Assembly: GCF_033954835.1 (NCBI RefSeq)
Contig: NZ_CP121471.1
Location: 4,024,501-4,088,500, forward strand
Origin: Thiorhodovibrio frisius
GTDB lineage: Bacteria; Pseudomonadota; Gammaproteobacteria; Chromatiales; Chromatiaceae
Length of the DNA stretch: 64,000 nt
Direction of reading: 5' to 3'
Shown here in pieces: positions 36,893-45,559 of this stretch (its first letter is position 1; every line of letters starts with the position of its first letter). The notes beneath the pieces are model-generated. The model saw nothing but the letters and a program-made list of their open reading frames with translations, had not been told where the DNA came from and did no database searches. The translations under genes and the position numbers were made by a program.

Positions 36893-38296
36893 GTGCACAT
36901 CCGACTCGAAACACTCGGCTGTCGGCTGAACGAGGCCGAACTCCAGCGCTGGGCGCGGGAGTTCCAGGCACTGGGGCACAGCCCAAGCGCATCCGGTCAG
37001 GACACTGATCGGCCTGTCGATCTTGTCGTGGTCAACACCTGCGCAGTTACCCAAGAAGCAGTGCGAAAATCGCGCCAATTGCTGCGCCGGGTGCAGCGGC
37101 AAAATCCGCGCGCGCGCCTGATCGTCAGCGGCTGCGCCACCGCACTGGATGAATCCAGCGGAAAACCAACGGGCATTGACCACAGCGGCATCGATCTGCT
37201 CATCGCCAATTCCGACAAGGACCGTCTGGTCGAGATCGCCACCCGCGAGTTGGCGTTGCCGGTCATGCCCACCACTGCCCAGACCAGCCAGGCCAATCCG
37301 CTGTTTGCGCGTGGTCGCCAGCGGGCTTTTGTCAAAATCCAGGATGGCTGCCGCTACCAGTGCACCTTCTGCATCACAACCATTGCCCGTGGTCCGGAAC
37401 GCAGCCGGCCCTTGGCGGAGATCGTCGCCGAGGTGCAAGAGGCCGCCACTGAGGGCATCCAAGAGGCCGTGCTGACCGGCGTGCATGCGACCGGCTATGG
37501 GGCCGATATCAACAGCCGGCTTGAGGATCTGATCGCTGCCGTCCTGCAAGACACCGACATCCCGCGACTGCGCCTCGGCTCAATCGAGCCCTGGGGCCTG
37601 AGCGAGGGTTTCTGGCGCCTGTTCGAGAATCCGCGTCTGGCGCCCCATCTGCATCTGCCGCTGCAAAGCGGCTCTGATCATATCCTGCGGCGCATGGGCC
37701 GGCGTTGCGACAGCTCAGCCTACCGCGCACTGATCGCACAGGCGCGCCAATCCATCACCGATTTCAACCCAACCACCGACATCATCCTTGGCTTTCCCGG
37801 GGAGAGTGAATCAGACTGGCGGGAGACAATGACCACAGTCGCCGAAATCGGCTTCAGCCATGTCCATATATTTTCCTATTCGCCGCGCCCCGGCACCCGC
37901 GCCGCCGAGATGCCAGAGCAGGTACCGGACCAGATCAAGCGCGTCCGCACCGAGCAATTGCACCAGCTTGCAGAAGAGTTAAGAGCCCGGGCCTTCGATG
38001 CGCACCTTGGGCGCACCATGCCGGTCCTGCTCGAAAACGGCTTTGCTGGGGCTCGCGGTGATACCCTTTTTGGCTACACGCTCAACTATCTACCAGTGCG
38101 TCTTGACATCAGCAGCGCGGCGGGCAGAATCCATCAGGACTGGCTGAATCAGATAGAATCCCTGACCCTAAACAGCATCAGCCAGGACAGCAAAGCGCTG
38201 GTCGGCACGCCGCTCGCGGAGTCGGATACAACGGCGACGCGCGCCGATACCCACCAACCGATGGCAGAGCGCGGCCCAGTGGCATCGTCCCCTTGA
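36893..38296 (+). CDS. mtaB: tRNA t6A37 methylthiotransferase MtaB
   Basis: A protein of 467 residues starting at GTG (36893). The N-terminal UPF0004 domain carries the second-cluster cysteines (TLGCRLNEAE, NTCAVT and SGCAT). The radical-SAM motif is CRYQCTFC (CxxxCxxC), followed by LTGVHATGYG, LHLPLQSGSD and ILGFPGESESDW. It adds a methylthio group to t6A at position 37 of tRNAs. The last 70 residues are polar and hold no obvious TRAM domain, and look like low-conservation tail. A palindromic-element remnant lies just downstream. Confidence 0.9.
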   Translation: MHIRLETLGCRLNEAELQRWAREFQALGHSPSASGQDTDRPVDLVVVNTCAVTQEAVRKSRQLLRRVQRQNPRARLIVSGCATALDESSGKPTGIDHSGIDLLIANSDKDRLVEIATRELALPVMPTTAQTSQANPLFARGRQRAFVKIQDGCRYQCTFCITTIARGPERSRPLAEIVAEVQEAATEGIQEAVLTGVHATGYGADINSRLEDLIAAVLQDTDIPRLRLGSIEPWGLSEGFWRLFENPRLAPHLHLPLQSGSDHILRRMGRRCDSSAYRALIAQARQSITDFNPTTDIILGFPGESESDWRETMTTVAEIGFSHVHIFSYSPRPGTRAAEMPEQVPDQIKRVRTEQLHQLAEELRARAFDAHLGRTMPVLLENGFAGARGDTLFGYTLNYLPVRLDISSAAGRIHQDWLNQIESLTLNSISQDSKALVGTPLAESDTTATRADTHQPMAERGPVASSP

Positions 38297-38310
38297 TGCA
38301 ATTTCCTCAC

Positions 38311-38377
38311 CGGCTTGTTTCGGGCCGGGAGCGCTACCCGACCCAAAACAGAAAACGCATTTGCGACTGCTATATAC
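38311..38377 (+). repeat. Internally deleted remnant of the palindromic element, copy E
   Basis: Left-arm sequence CGGCTTGTTTCGGGCCGGG is joined after six bases to right-arm sequence ACCCGACCCAAAAC and CATTTGCGA. The central 100 or so bases present in other copies are missing. It retains a compact hairpin (GGGCCGGG ... ACCCGACCC) and lies just beyond the mtaB stop, where it could serve as a transcript 3' end. Confidence 0.7.
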
Positions 38378-38473
38378 TCAGACACGCAGACCTAAGCTAG
38401 TGCCGCCAGCCCCGCAATGCGTCAGCCTGCGCACTGGTGTAACCGACCAAAAACTCCTGCCGGAGCATACAGG

Positions 38474-38920
38474 ATGAACGACACGCTGAGTAAAATTCGC
38501 CGGAAGGCCAGCCAAAGCGGCGAATCTCAGATGATGGAAAAAGAGTCAAAAGACTCGGACGCCGTCAAGCGCGCCAAGGCTGCGGAGCCGCTAATCAAGG
38601 CATTTGAGGACATTCAAAACGAATTCGTCAAGATCGATTTGCTCAAGCAAATCTGGCCCACAGACTTCGATCGCCGCAACGACCGCCTAGGCGGACTGGT
38701 GGCGGAGGTGATCGGCGGTCCAGAGAATCCCTGCGGCATCAAACTGATGGTCCCGGGTGGCTTCAGGAGCTTTGTGGTCGACTTAGCCGGCGAAGGGGGT
38801 ATCCGCTATACCTCGGCGCGCGAGCCGCACAGCGGACGCGCCCAGTACATTAACTTCCAAACCGAAGAGCAATGGATGGAGTTTTTCTATAAAACCATGG
38901 CCTACATCCTCGAGGTATGA
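38474..38920 (+). CDS. Conserved hypothetical cytoplasmic protein
   Basis: A protein of 148 residues from the ATG at 38474; the frame is open further up to 38417. A charged helical N-terminus (SKIRRKASQSGESQMMEKESKDSD, interrupted) leads to FEDIQNEFVKIDLLKQIWP, then a compact beta-rich part (LGGLVAEVIGGPENPCGIKL, VPGGFRSFVVDLAGEGG) and a C-terminal helix EEQWMEFFYKTMAYILEV. No signal or membrane segment. Unknown function; composition matches its neighbours, so a real gene is likely. Confidence 0.65.
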   Translation: MNDTLSKIRRKASQSGESQMMEKESKDSDAVKRAKAAEPLIKAFEDIQNEFVKIDLLKQIWPTDFDRRNDRLGGLVAEVIGGPENPCGIKLMVPGGFRSFVVDLAGEGGIRYTSAREPHSGRAQYINFQTEEQWMEFFYKTMAYILEV

Positions 38921-38944
38921 CACTAAGCCACCTCCGGCCATAAT

Positions 38945-40015
38945 TCACGAATCACACTCCCCCTCCATCAAGCGCGCAATCTTTTCTCCATCCGGCCGTT
39001 CAATCACACCACGCTCGGTCACTATGGCATCGACCAGCGCGGCCGGGGTCACGTCAAACACAGGATTGCGCGCTTCGGCCGCCTGTGGGGCCAACCGCTT
39101 GCCGCCGCAGGCGAGCACCTCCGCCGCCGCCCGTTCCTCAATAGGAATGTCCGCACCACTGGCGACCGACAAGTCGATAGTCGAGGTCGGCGCCGCAACC
39201 ATGAATTTGACCCCAAAATGGCGCGCCAAAATCGCCAGCCCAAAGGTGCCGATTTTGTTGCACACATCGCCATTGGCCGCGATACGGTCCGAACCGACAA
39301 TGACCCAGCCGATCTCGCCCCCTGCCATCAGGCTGGCGGCGGCCCCGTCGGCCTGCAGGGTGACGGGAATGCCGGATTCCATCAGCTCCCAAGCGGTCAG
39401 GCGACTGCCCTGCATCCAGGGGCGAGTCTCATCGGCATAGACCCGGGTGATCTTGCCAGCGGCGTGGGCGCTGCGCACCACCCCAAGCGCGGTGCCATAG
39501 CCACCAGTGGCCAGGGCGCCGGCATTGCAATGGGTGACCACGGCGGTGGGGGATGCGATCAAGGCCGCACCAAGCTCGCCAATGCGCTGATTGGCAGCCA
39601 GATCCTCGGCATGGATGCGCTTGGCCTCGGCCAGTAGCGCCGGCACCGGGTCGAGATGGTCGAGCGGCGCCATGAAGGCACGCATGCGCTCAATGGCCCA
39701 GAAGAGGTTGATCGCCGTCGGACGCGCGGCAGCGAGCCGCTGCAAGTCCTCCTCAATACGCTCGCGCCAGTGATTGCCAGCATCGGCGACGCGCGCCCGC
39801 GCCGCAAGTACCACGCCATAGGCCGCCGCCACGCCAATGGCTGGCGCGCCGCGCACCACCATATCGGTGATGGCCTGAGCCGTGTCTTGCACGCTCTCGC
39901 AGGCGACAAAGGCTGTCGTTTCAGGCAACAGGCGCTGATCGAGCAAATACAGCCGCTCATCATGCCAGAGGACGGCGTGATCCGGATGAGCGACCAAAGC
40001 TTTTGTGGTTTCCAT
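38945..40015 (-). CDS. mtnA: Methylthioribose-1-phosphate isomerase
   Basis: A protein of 356 residues of the eIF2B-like family. It has [17 protein letters not shown], the catalytic-Cys segment [20 protein letters not shown], and the catalytic-Asp segment [18 protein letters not shown]. It converts methylthioribose-1-phosphate to methylthioribulose-1-phosphate in methionine salvage. It diverges from mtaD, with copy C of the palindromic element between the two start codons. Product could feed the class II aldolase domain encoded at 18.9-20.1 kb. Confidence 0.95.
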   Translation of the reverse strand: METTKALVAHPDHAVLWHDERLYLLDQRLLPETTAFVACESVQDTAQAITDMVVRGAPAIGVAAAYGVVLAARARVADAGNHWRERIEEDLQRLAAARPTAINLFWAIERMRAFMAPLDHLDPVPALLAEAKRIHAEDLAANQRIGELGAALIASPTAVVTHCNAGALATGGYGTALGVVRSAHAAGKITRVYADETRPWMQGSRLTAWELMESGIPVTLQADGAAASLMAGGEIGWVIVGSDRIAANGDVCNKIGTFGLAILARHFGVKFMVAAPTSTIDLSVASGADIPIEERAAAEVLACGGKRLAPQAAEARNPVFDVTPAALVDAIVTERGVIERPDGEKIARLMEGECDS

Positions 40016-40078
40016 GTTTCCGACCTTTGTGACAAATTAACAGGCTGATCCCAAAGCGCGCCATTGTCGATCCTTTTG

Positions 40079-40252
40079 TACCAATCGCAAATGGTTTTCG
40101 GTTTTGGGCCGGGTGACGGCCACGGGGGGGCTCAGCGGCAAGGATGCCGCCGGGAAGCCTCCCTGAATGCAATGGGGGGAGGTATTCACGGCGCCCCCCG
40201 TGGCTGTCACCCGACCCAGAACGAGCCGCAATTTCGAAGGGTTTCGGTATAC
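40079..40252 (-). repeat. Palindromic dispersed element, copy C
   Basis: Inverted relative to copies A and B. It begins TACCAATCGCAAATGGTTTT and ends GGGTTTCGGTATA. Arms GTGACGGCCACGGGGG and CCCCCCGTGGCTGTCAC are nearly perfect complements, so a long hairpin is expected. It occupies most of the 307-base space between the divergent mtnA and mtaD start codons. Confidence 0.88.
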
Positions 40253-40322
40253 TGGTGCTTCTCAAGCCCGTCGCTTCTCCGGCAATCATCCCCACCAGTC
40301 AAGCAACCCATAAGAGGCCTGA

Positions 40323-41639
40323 ATGGACGTTGAACTTCTCATCCATGCAGACTGGATTTTGCCAGTCGATGCCGAGGACCGAACGCTCGCACAGCACAGC
40401 ATCGCGATTGAGCGCGGGCGCATCGCGGCGCTACTACCCAGTGCCGAGGCGCACGAGCAGATCCAGGCCAAGACCACCTTAAAGCTCGAGGGCCATGCGC
40501 TCATCCCGGGCCTGATCAACGCCCACACCCATGCCCCCATGGCGTTGCTGCGCGGGCTGGCCGACGACCTGCCGCTGATGACCTGGCTGCACGAGCATAT
40601 CTGGCCAGCCGAGGGACGCTGGGTCGATCCGGACTTTGTCGCTGACGGCACCCGGCTCGCGCTGCTCGAGATGCTACGCGGCGGCATTACCTGCTTTAAC
40701 GACATGTACTTTTTTCCGGAGGTCACCGCCCGGGTCGCCGCCGAGGCCGGCATGCGCGCGGTGATCGGCATGATTGTGGTCGACTTCCCCACCCGCTATG
40801 CCGAGAATCCCGAGCAATATTTCAGTCGCGGCCTGGCGCTGCACGAGCGCTATCGCGACCATCATCTAATCCGCACCGCCTTCGCACCCCATTCGCCCTA
40901 CGCCGTCTCCGAAGAACCCTTGCGACGCATCGCGACCCTGGCCGAAGAACTGCAAGTGCCGGTGCACATCCACCTGCACGAGACGCGCGATGAGGTCACC
41001 CAGTCGCTGCGCGATCATGGCGAGCGCCCCCTCGCGCGACTCGATCATCTGGGCCTGCTAAGCCCGCTGCTGGTCGCCATCCACATGACCCAGCTCAACG
41101 ATGAGGAAATCGACCGCCTGGCGCAGAGCGGCGCCCAGGTGGTGCATTGTCCTGAGTCTAACCTCAAGCTCGCGAGCGGCTTCTGCCCGGTCACCAAGCT
41201 GCTCAAGGCCGGGGTGAATATCGCCCTGGGTACTGACGGGGCCGCCAGCAACAACGATCTGAATCTACTCGGTGAAATGCGCACCGCCGCCCTGCTCGCC
41301 AAGGGCGTGGCCCAATCCGCCTCAGCCCTGCCCGCGGCGACCGCGTTACGCATGGCCACTCTCAATGGCGCGCGTGCACTTGGCCTGGATGAAGAAACCG
41401 GCTCGCTCGAACCCGGCAAGGCCGCCGACCTGGTGGCGCTGGACTTGCGCGACCCCCACACCCAGCCGCTCTACAACGCCTGCTCGCAGATTGTCTATGC
41501 CGCCAGCAGCCATCAGGTGCGCCATGTCTGGATCAGCGGCCAGCAGGTGATTCGCGATGGCAACCCCCTCACGCTCGAGCCCGAACGCGTACTAAACGAG
41601 GCCCGCGCCTGGGGCAAGCGCATCGCAGAGGCAGATTAG
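40323..41639 (+). CDS. mtaD: 5-methylthioadenosine/S-adenosylhomocysteine deaminase
   Basis: A protein of 438 residues of the TRZ/ATZ amidohydrolase family. It has the metal-binding GLINAHTHAPMALLRG, AFAPHSPYAVS, VHIHLHETRDEV, HCPESNLKLASGFCPV and ALGTDGAASNNDLNLL motifs. It deaminates methylthioadenosine and/or S-adenosylhomocysteine. In Pseudomonas the mtnA-mtaD-ubiG-mupP-yciK genes are clustered; here mtaD and mtnA are divergent and lie 22 kb from ubiG. The family is firm; the preferred substrate is not settled by sequence. Confidence 0.92.
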   Translation: MDVELLIHADWILPVDAEDRTLAQHSIAIERGRIAALLPSAEAHEQIQAKTTLKLEGHALIPGLINAHTHAPMALLRGLADDLPLMTWLHEHIWPAEGRWVDPDFVADGTRLALLEMLRGGITCFNDMYFFPEVTARVAAEAGMRAVIGMIVVDFPTRYAENPEQYFSRGLALHERYRDHHLIRTAFAPHSPYAVSEEPLRRIATLAEELQVPVHIHLHETRDEVTQSLRDHGERPLARLDHLGLLSPLLVAIHMTQLNDEEIDRLAQSGAQVVHCPESNLKLASGFCPVTKLLKAGVNIALGTDGAASNNDLNLLGEMRTAALLAKGVAQSASALPAATALRMATLNGARALGLDEETGSLEPGKAADLVALDLRDPHTQPLYNACSQIVYAASSHQVRHVWISGQQVIRDGNPLTLEPERVLNEARAWGKRIAEAD

Positions 41640-41734
41640 CGCTGCAACAGCCAGCCACGACTGAAGCCACTTCCAACTGCGGAGTTTCTGAAGCTGCTGA
41701 AGATCTAGCCTTGCGCGCTTTTGTGCTGCTATAC

Positions 41735-41775
41735 TGTCAGGACAGATTGACATCTATCCGACTTGACACTTTAAT
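41735..41775 (+). promoter_or_regulatory. crtI-crtB promoter with PpsR/CrtJ-type operator
   Basis: TTGACA (41747-41752) and TTTAAT (41770-41775) are separated by 17 bases, a good sigma-70 promoter. A TGT-N12-ACA palindrome (41735-41752), the consensus of the aerobic photosynthesis repressor PpsR/CrtJ, overlaps the -35 box exactly. The site precedes crtI by about 35-60 bases. This predicts repression of carotenoid synthesis under oxygen or light, as in other purple bacteria. Confidence 0.7.
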
Positions 41776-41810
41776 TCATCTTATCTTAAGTGAGCTACGG
41801 GAGCAGCACC

Positions 41811-43349
41811 TTGGCCGACGCCGCACCAGCTTCATCCTCGGCAAAACCTCTGGCCGTGGTCATCGGCAGCGGCTTCGGCGGTCTGGCGGCAGCCATTCGA
41901 CTGGGTGCGCGCGGATACCATGTCACGGTGCTCGAGAAGCTAGACGCCCCAGGCGGGCGGGCCTATGTGCATCATATCGATGGCTTCTCCTTCGATGCCG
42001 GGCCGACCATCATCACCGCCCCTTTCCTGCTTGAGGAACTCTGGCAACTGTGCGGGCGGCGCTTCGAAGACGATATCGACCTGCGCCCGATGGATCCTTT
42101 CTATCGGATTCGTTTCGACAACGGCGACACCTTCGACACCAATGGCGACGCCGAGGCCATGCGCGAGCAAGTGCGCCGCTTCTCGCCCGAGGATGTCGAG
42201 GGCTACGAGCGCTTTCTTGAGACAAGCAAGAAGATTTTTGATGTTGGGTTCAAGGAACTCGGCCATCTGCCCTTCACCCACTGGACCGACATGGCGCGCA
42301 TTGCGCCAAAGATGGTCGCGCTGCAAAGCTACCGCAGCGTCTACAGTATGGTCTCAAGCTTCGTCAAGGACGAACGCCTACGCGTGGCGCTGAGCTTCCA
42401 TCCACTGCTGATCGGCGGCAACCCATTGTCAGTCACCTCGATCTACACGCTCATCTCCTATCTGGAGCGCCACTGGGGCGTGCATTCAGCTATGGGCGGC
42501 ACCGGCGCTATCGTCGATGGCATGGTGAAACTGATTAATGGCCAGGGCGGCAGCATCCGCTACAACACCGAGGTGGCTGAAATCACCACCGCCAAGAACC
42601 AAGGCCCCGGCAAGGGCAAGCCTCGAACCAACGGCGTGCGCCTGACCGATGGTGATTATGTACCGGCCGAGGTGGTGGTGTGCAACGCCGATGTGGCCTG
42701 GACCTACCAGCACCTGCTGCCGTCCATCAAGCGCCGCCACTGGACCGACAAGAAACTCAAAAACGCCAAATACTCCAACGGGCTCTTCGTCTGGTACTTC
42801 GGCACCAAGCGTCAGTACCCGGAGGTCAAGCACCACAGCATTCTGCTTGGCCCGCGCTATCGCGGTCTGCTCGACGACATTTTCAATCGCAAGGTACTGG
42901 CCGAGGACTTCAGCCTCTATCTGCATCGGCCCACCGCAACCGACCCATCCCTGGCGCCCGAGGGTTGTGACACTTTCTACGCCTTGGCTCCCGTGCCCCA
43001 CTTAGGCGCCGATGTCGACTGGGACGAGCGCACCGAGCCTTTCCGCGCGGCCATTGCCCAGTATCTAGAAAACACCGTGCTGCCTGGCCTGAGCGACGCC
43101 ATCGCCGTCTCCCGGGTCACCACACCAAAAGATTTCGAACGACGCCTGCTCTCGACTATGGGTGCTGGCTTCAGCCTGGAACCCGTGCTCCTGCAGAGCG
43201 CCTGGTTCCGTCCCCACAACCTGAGCGAGGAAGTCGACCGACTGTATTTTGTCGGTGCCGGCACCCATCCCGGCGCCGGTTTGCCGGGTGTCATTTCCTC
43301 CGCGCGCGTGCTCGATAGGGTGGTCCCAGATGCCTCTGTTCATTCGTGA
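41811..43349 (+). CDS. crtI: Phytoene desaturase
   Basis: A protein of 512 residues from the TTG at 41811, chosen because GGGAG lies seven bases upstream; a GTG at 41790 lacks a ribosome site. The FAD-binding VVIGSGFGGLAAAIRLG is at the N-terminus and the C-terminal bacterial phytoene dehydrogenase signature YFVGAGTHPGAGLPGVISSA is intact. It introduces double bonds into phytoene to give neurosporene or lycopene, depending on type, for the light-harvesting carotenoids. It overlaps crtB by 20 bases; the two form an operon. Confidence 0.95.
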   Translation: MADAAPASSSAKPLAVVIGSGFGGLAAAIRLGARGYHVTVLEKLDAPGGRAYVHHIDGFSFDAGPTIITAPFLLEELWQLCGRRFEDDIDLRPMDPFYRIRFDNGDTFDTNGDAEAMREQVRRFSPEDVEGYERFLETSKKIFDVGFKELGHLPFTHWTDMARIAPKMVALQSYRSVYSMVSSFVKDERLRVALSFHPLLIGGNPLSVTSIYTLISYLERHWGVHSAMGGTGAIVDGMVKLINGQGGSIRYNTEVAEITTAKNQGPGKGKPRTNGVRLTDGDYVPAEVVVCNADVAWTYQHLLPSIKRRHWTDKKLKNAKYSNGLFVWYFGTKRQYPEVKHHSILLGPRYRGLLDDIFNRKVLAEDFSLYLHRPTATDPSLAPEGCDTFYALAPVPHLGADVDWDERTEPFRAAIAQYLENTVLPGLSDAIAVSRVTTPKDFERRLLSTMGAGFSLEPVLLQSAWFRPHNLSEEVDRLYFVGAGTHPGAGLPGVISSARVLDRVVPDASVHS

Positions 43350-44406
43350 TTCCAGCTTTGCCGATCCGGCCGATCTGCTTGCCTGCCGCAAACTGCTAAG
43401 CAACGGCTCAAAGTCCTTCTACGCCGCGTCCTTCTTCCTGCCCAAGCGGCTGCGCGAGCCTGCCACAGCCCTCTACGCCTTCTGTCGCTTGGCCGACGAT
43501 GCCATTGACGACAATCCCGAGGACCATCAGGTCGCCCTCGCCGGCCTGCGCGAGCGCCTCGAGCGCGCCTATCGCGGCAACCCGATTGATGATCCCGCCG
43601 ACCGCGCCTTTGCCGGCGCCATTGAGCGCTTCGACATCCCGCGCGAACTGCCCGAGGCCCTGCTCGAAGGCTTCGAATGGGACGCCGAAGGCCGGGTTTA
43701 CCAGGATCTGTCCGGCGTTTATGCTTACTCCGCCCGGGTCGCCGCCGCCGTCGGCGGCATGATGGCCGCCATCATGGGGGCGCGTTCGACATCGGAGCTC
43801 GCCCGCGCTTGCGACCTCGGCACCGCCATGCAGATCACCAACATCTGCCGCGACGTGGGCGAGGACGCGCGCAACGGTCGCATCTATCTGCCACTCGAGT
43901 GGCTGCGCGAAGCCGGTCTTGATCCCGACGCCTGGCTGCAACGCCCAGTCTTCAATGAGGTGATTGGCGACATCGTCAAACGTCTGCTCGACACCGCCGA
44001 GACACTCTACCAACGCGCCGAAGCCGGCATCGCCAAGCTACCCACCACCTGTCGGCCGGGTATCTATGCCGCGCGCCTGCTCTATGCCGAGATCGGGCAG
44101 GAAATCGCGCGCAATGGCTACGACTCTGTCTCTCAGCGCGCCTTCGTCAGCCCCACGCGCAAGCTGACCCTGCTTGGCCGCGCCATGGCCGTAACGCCTT
44201 TACCCATCAAGGCCGTCTGCACCGCCGCCCCCCTGGAAGAAAATCGCTTCCTGGTCGACGCACTCGCCGTCCCCGATCCAGGCGAGGTGGACGGTGCCGT
44301 AAGCGCCAAGGTACTTTGGGTGCTAGAACTATTTCAACAACTTGAGGAACGCGAGCGCGCCGCTAATGCCGAATTCGGCCCAACCACTGCGGTTAGCAAC
44401 GGGTAA
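43330..44406 (+). CDS. crtB: Phytoene synthase
   Basis: A protein of 358 residues from the ATG at 43330, inside the end of crtI. Prenyl-substrate motifs are ADDAIDDN (first Asp-rich) and CRDVGEDARNGRIYLP (second Asp-rich, squalene/phytoene synthase signature). KSFYAASFFLPKRLR at the N-terminus is typical. It joins two geranylgeranyl diphosphates to phytoene, the first carotenoid step. The final 70 residues are a variable tail. Only crtI and crtB are clustered here; later crt genes and bch genes must be elsewhere. Confidence 0.96.
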   Translation: MPLFIRDSSFADPADLLACRKLLSNGSKSFYAASFFLPKRLREPATALYAFCRLADDAIDDNPEDHQVALAGLRERLERAYRGNPIDDPADRAFAGAIERFDIPRELPEALLEGFEWDAEGRVYQDLSGVYAYSARVAAAVGGMMAAIMGARSTSELARACDLGTAMQITNICRDVGEDARNGRIYLPLEWLREAGLDPDAWLQRPVFNEVIGDIVKRLLDTAETLYQRAEAGIAKLPTTCRPGIYAARLLYAEIGQEIARNGYDSVSQRAFVSPTRKLTLLGRAMAVTPLPIKAVCTAAPLEENRFLVDALAVPDPGEVDGAVSAKVLWVLELFQQLEERERAANAEFGPTTAVSNG

Positions 44407-44412
44407 TACACC

Positions 44413-44904
44413 ATGCCTTCATTCATCGGAATTAGCTTGACACTCATTGGCGCCTTCTTTTTGTTTCAGGCGCTCAAAACTCGCGGTATTGCACTGAAAC
44501 TGCACGCAGCGAGAGAAAACGCCGACCAAAGCAGCGAAGAAGCGCCCCAGAGCAGCGAGGGCGCTCAATCAGACGAGGATGCTCAATCAGGCGAGGATGG
44601 TCTATCAGAACAGGAGTTGTTCATCGCCGCTCGACGCCGCCGCGGCCAAGAGATACAAAGCGTAGCGAGTGGCTGCGCACCTGTGGCGGCTGCGGGCTTT
44701 TTTCTGTTGGCGCTTGCCGTGGGCGCCATCGCCATGGTGGCGAAAGGGCCAGGGAGACTGTCCCTTTTCGATGCTCTGAGCATTCCCTTCTTCGCCGGCA
44801 TGTTTTTAATGAAAACCTACTACAGCTCGCTCCTCGCCCAAGCCGAAAGCACGCCCGAGGCTGCACCCACGGATAGCAAAGGCGACAGCCAGAACGAAAG
44901 CTAG
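44413..44904 (+). CDS. Small membrane protein of unknown function
   Basis: A protein of 163 residues starting six bases after crtB, so likely in the same transcript. Three transmembrane helices: near residues 3-20, 92-112 and 120-138. Between the first two is an acidic Ser/Glu/Gln linker (ENADQSSEEAPQSSEG). The C-terminus is polar. No family recognised. Proximity to crtIB may reflect read-through rather than a carotenoid role. Confidence 0.6.
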   Translation: MPSFIGISLTLIGAFFLFQALKTRGIALKLHAARENADQSSEEAPQSSEGAQSDEDAQSGEDGLSEQELFIAARRRRGQEIQSVASGCAPVAAAGFFLLALAVGAIAMVAKGPGRLSLFDALSIPFFAGMFLMKTYYSSLLAQAESTPEAAPTDSKGDSQNES

Positions 44905-45213
44905 GTCTACAAGGCGAATTCATTCGCCATAAGGCCGAACGCTTGGCACATCGCCTTGCAGATCGGCTTTCAGCACCACAGTACGCAGTTAGCGCCTTGG
45001 GTTGATCCTTATTTGATAACCCAAGAGCGCAAATCGTCCGCATTTCCCCCATTTGGCCGAAGACCATGGGGAATGATGCGAGCAATCCGTGCGACTATAA
45101 GGTCAGATGCCAGGCCCGAGCGTAACCAAGGCCATCCTCAGTCATCCCTGACCGAGGTCTGGCCCAGATCGGGCCGAGTTCTGAAAGGATTTCAGGAACT
45201 GGATCGCAAGGAT
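44905..45213. other. Intergenic region with hairpins after the crt operon
   Basis: A convergent intergenic region of 309 bases without a convincing gene. It holds a short perfect palindrome (GGCGAATTCATTCGCC, near 44913) and a longer imperfect hairpin at 44992-45030 (GCGC-C-TTGGGTT with AACCCAA-GA-GCGC). Neither has a clear T-run. They may end or stabilise the crtIB transcript and the converging RRM transcript. Confidence 0.5.
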
Positions 45214-45498
45214 TTACCAGCGCTCTCCACCACCGCCACTGCGGGGGGCCCGCTCAGCCCGGGGCTTGGCCTGATTGACGCGAATCGGGCGACCCTTCAG
45301 CGGGGTCTCGTTCAGGGCCTTGATCGCGGCATCCGCCTCGGAATTGTTCGGCATCTCAACAAAGCCGAACCCTTTGGACTGGCCGGTAAATTTGTCGGTG
45401 ATCAGATTCGCGCTTTCGACATCGCCATAAGCAGCAAAGGCATCGCGCAGTTCGTCCTGGGTCACGCCATAGGCGAGGTTGCCAACGTAAATATTCAT
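45214..45498 (-). CDS. RRM RNA-binding protein (cold-shock Rbp type)
   Basis: A protein of 94 residues made of a single RNA recognition motif: RNP2 IYVGNLAYGV near the N-terminus and RNP1 KGFGFVEM at about 42-49, followed by an Arg/Gly tail. Such small RRM proteins act as RNA chaperones, often induced in cold. A structured 5' leader (45521-45559) lies just upstream of the ribosome site, which suggests post-transcriptional control. Confidence 0.93.
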   Translation of the reverse strand: MNIYVGNLAYGVTQDELRDAFAAYGDVESANLITDKFTGQSKGFGFVEMPNNSEADAAIKALNETPLKGRPIRVNQAKPRAERAPRSGGGGERW

Positions 45499-45520
45499 CA
45501 GTCTCTCTCATCAAAAAGAT

Positions 45521-45559
45521 GTGCATTGCGGAACGGGCGCCTCCGCCCGGCCAATGCAC
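45521..45559 (-). promoter_or_regulatory. Structured 5' leader of the RRM gene
   Basis: A perfect 8-bp outer stem (GTGCATTG/CAATGCAC) encloses a perfect 6-bp GC inner stem (CGGGCG at 45534-45539 with CGCCCG at 45544-45549) with a four-base loop. It starts 22 bases upstream of the start codon, just before the ribosome-binding region. It could be an RNA thermometer, an RNA-binding site of the protein itself, or an anti-decay hairpin. Confidence 0.55.
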
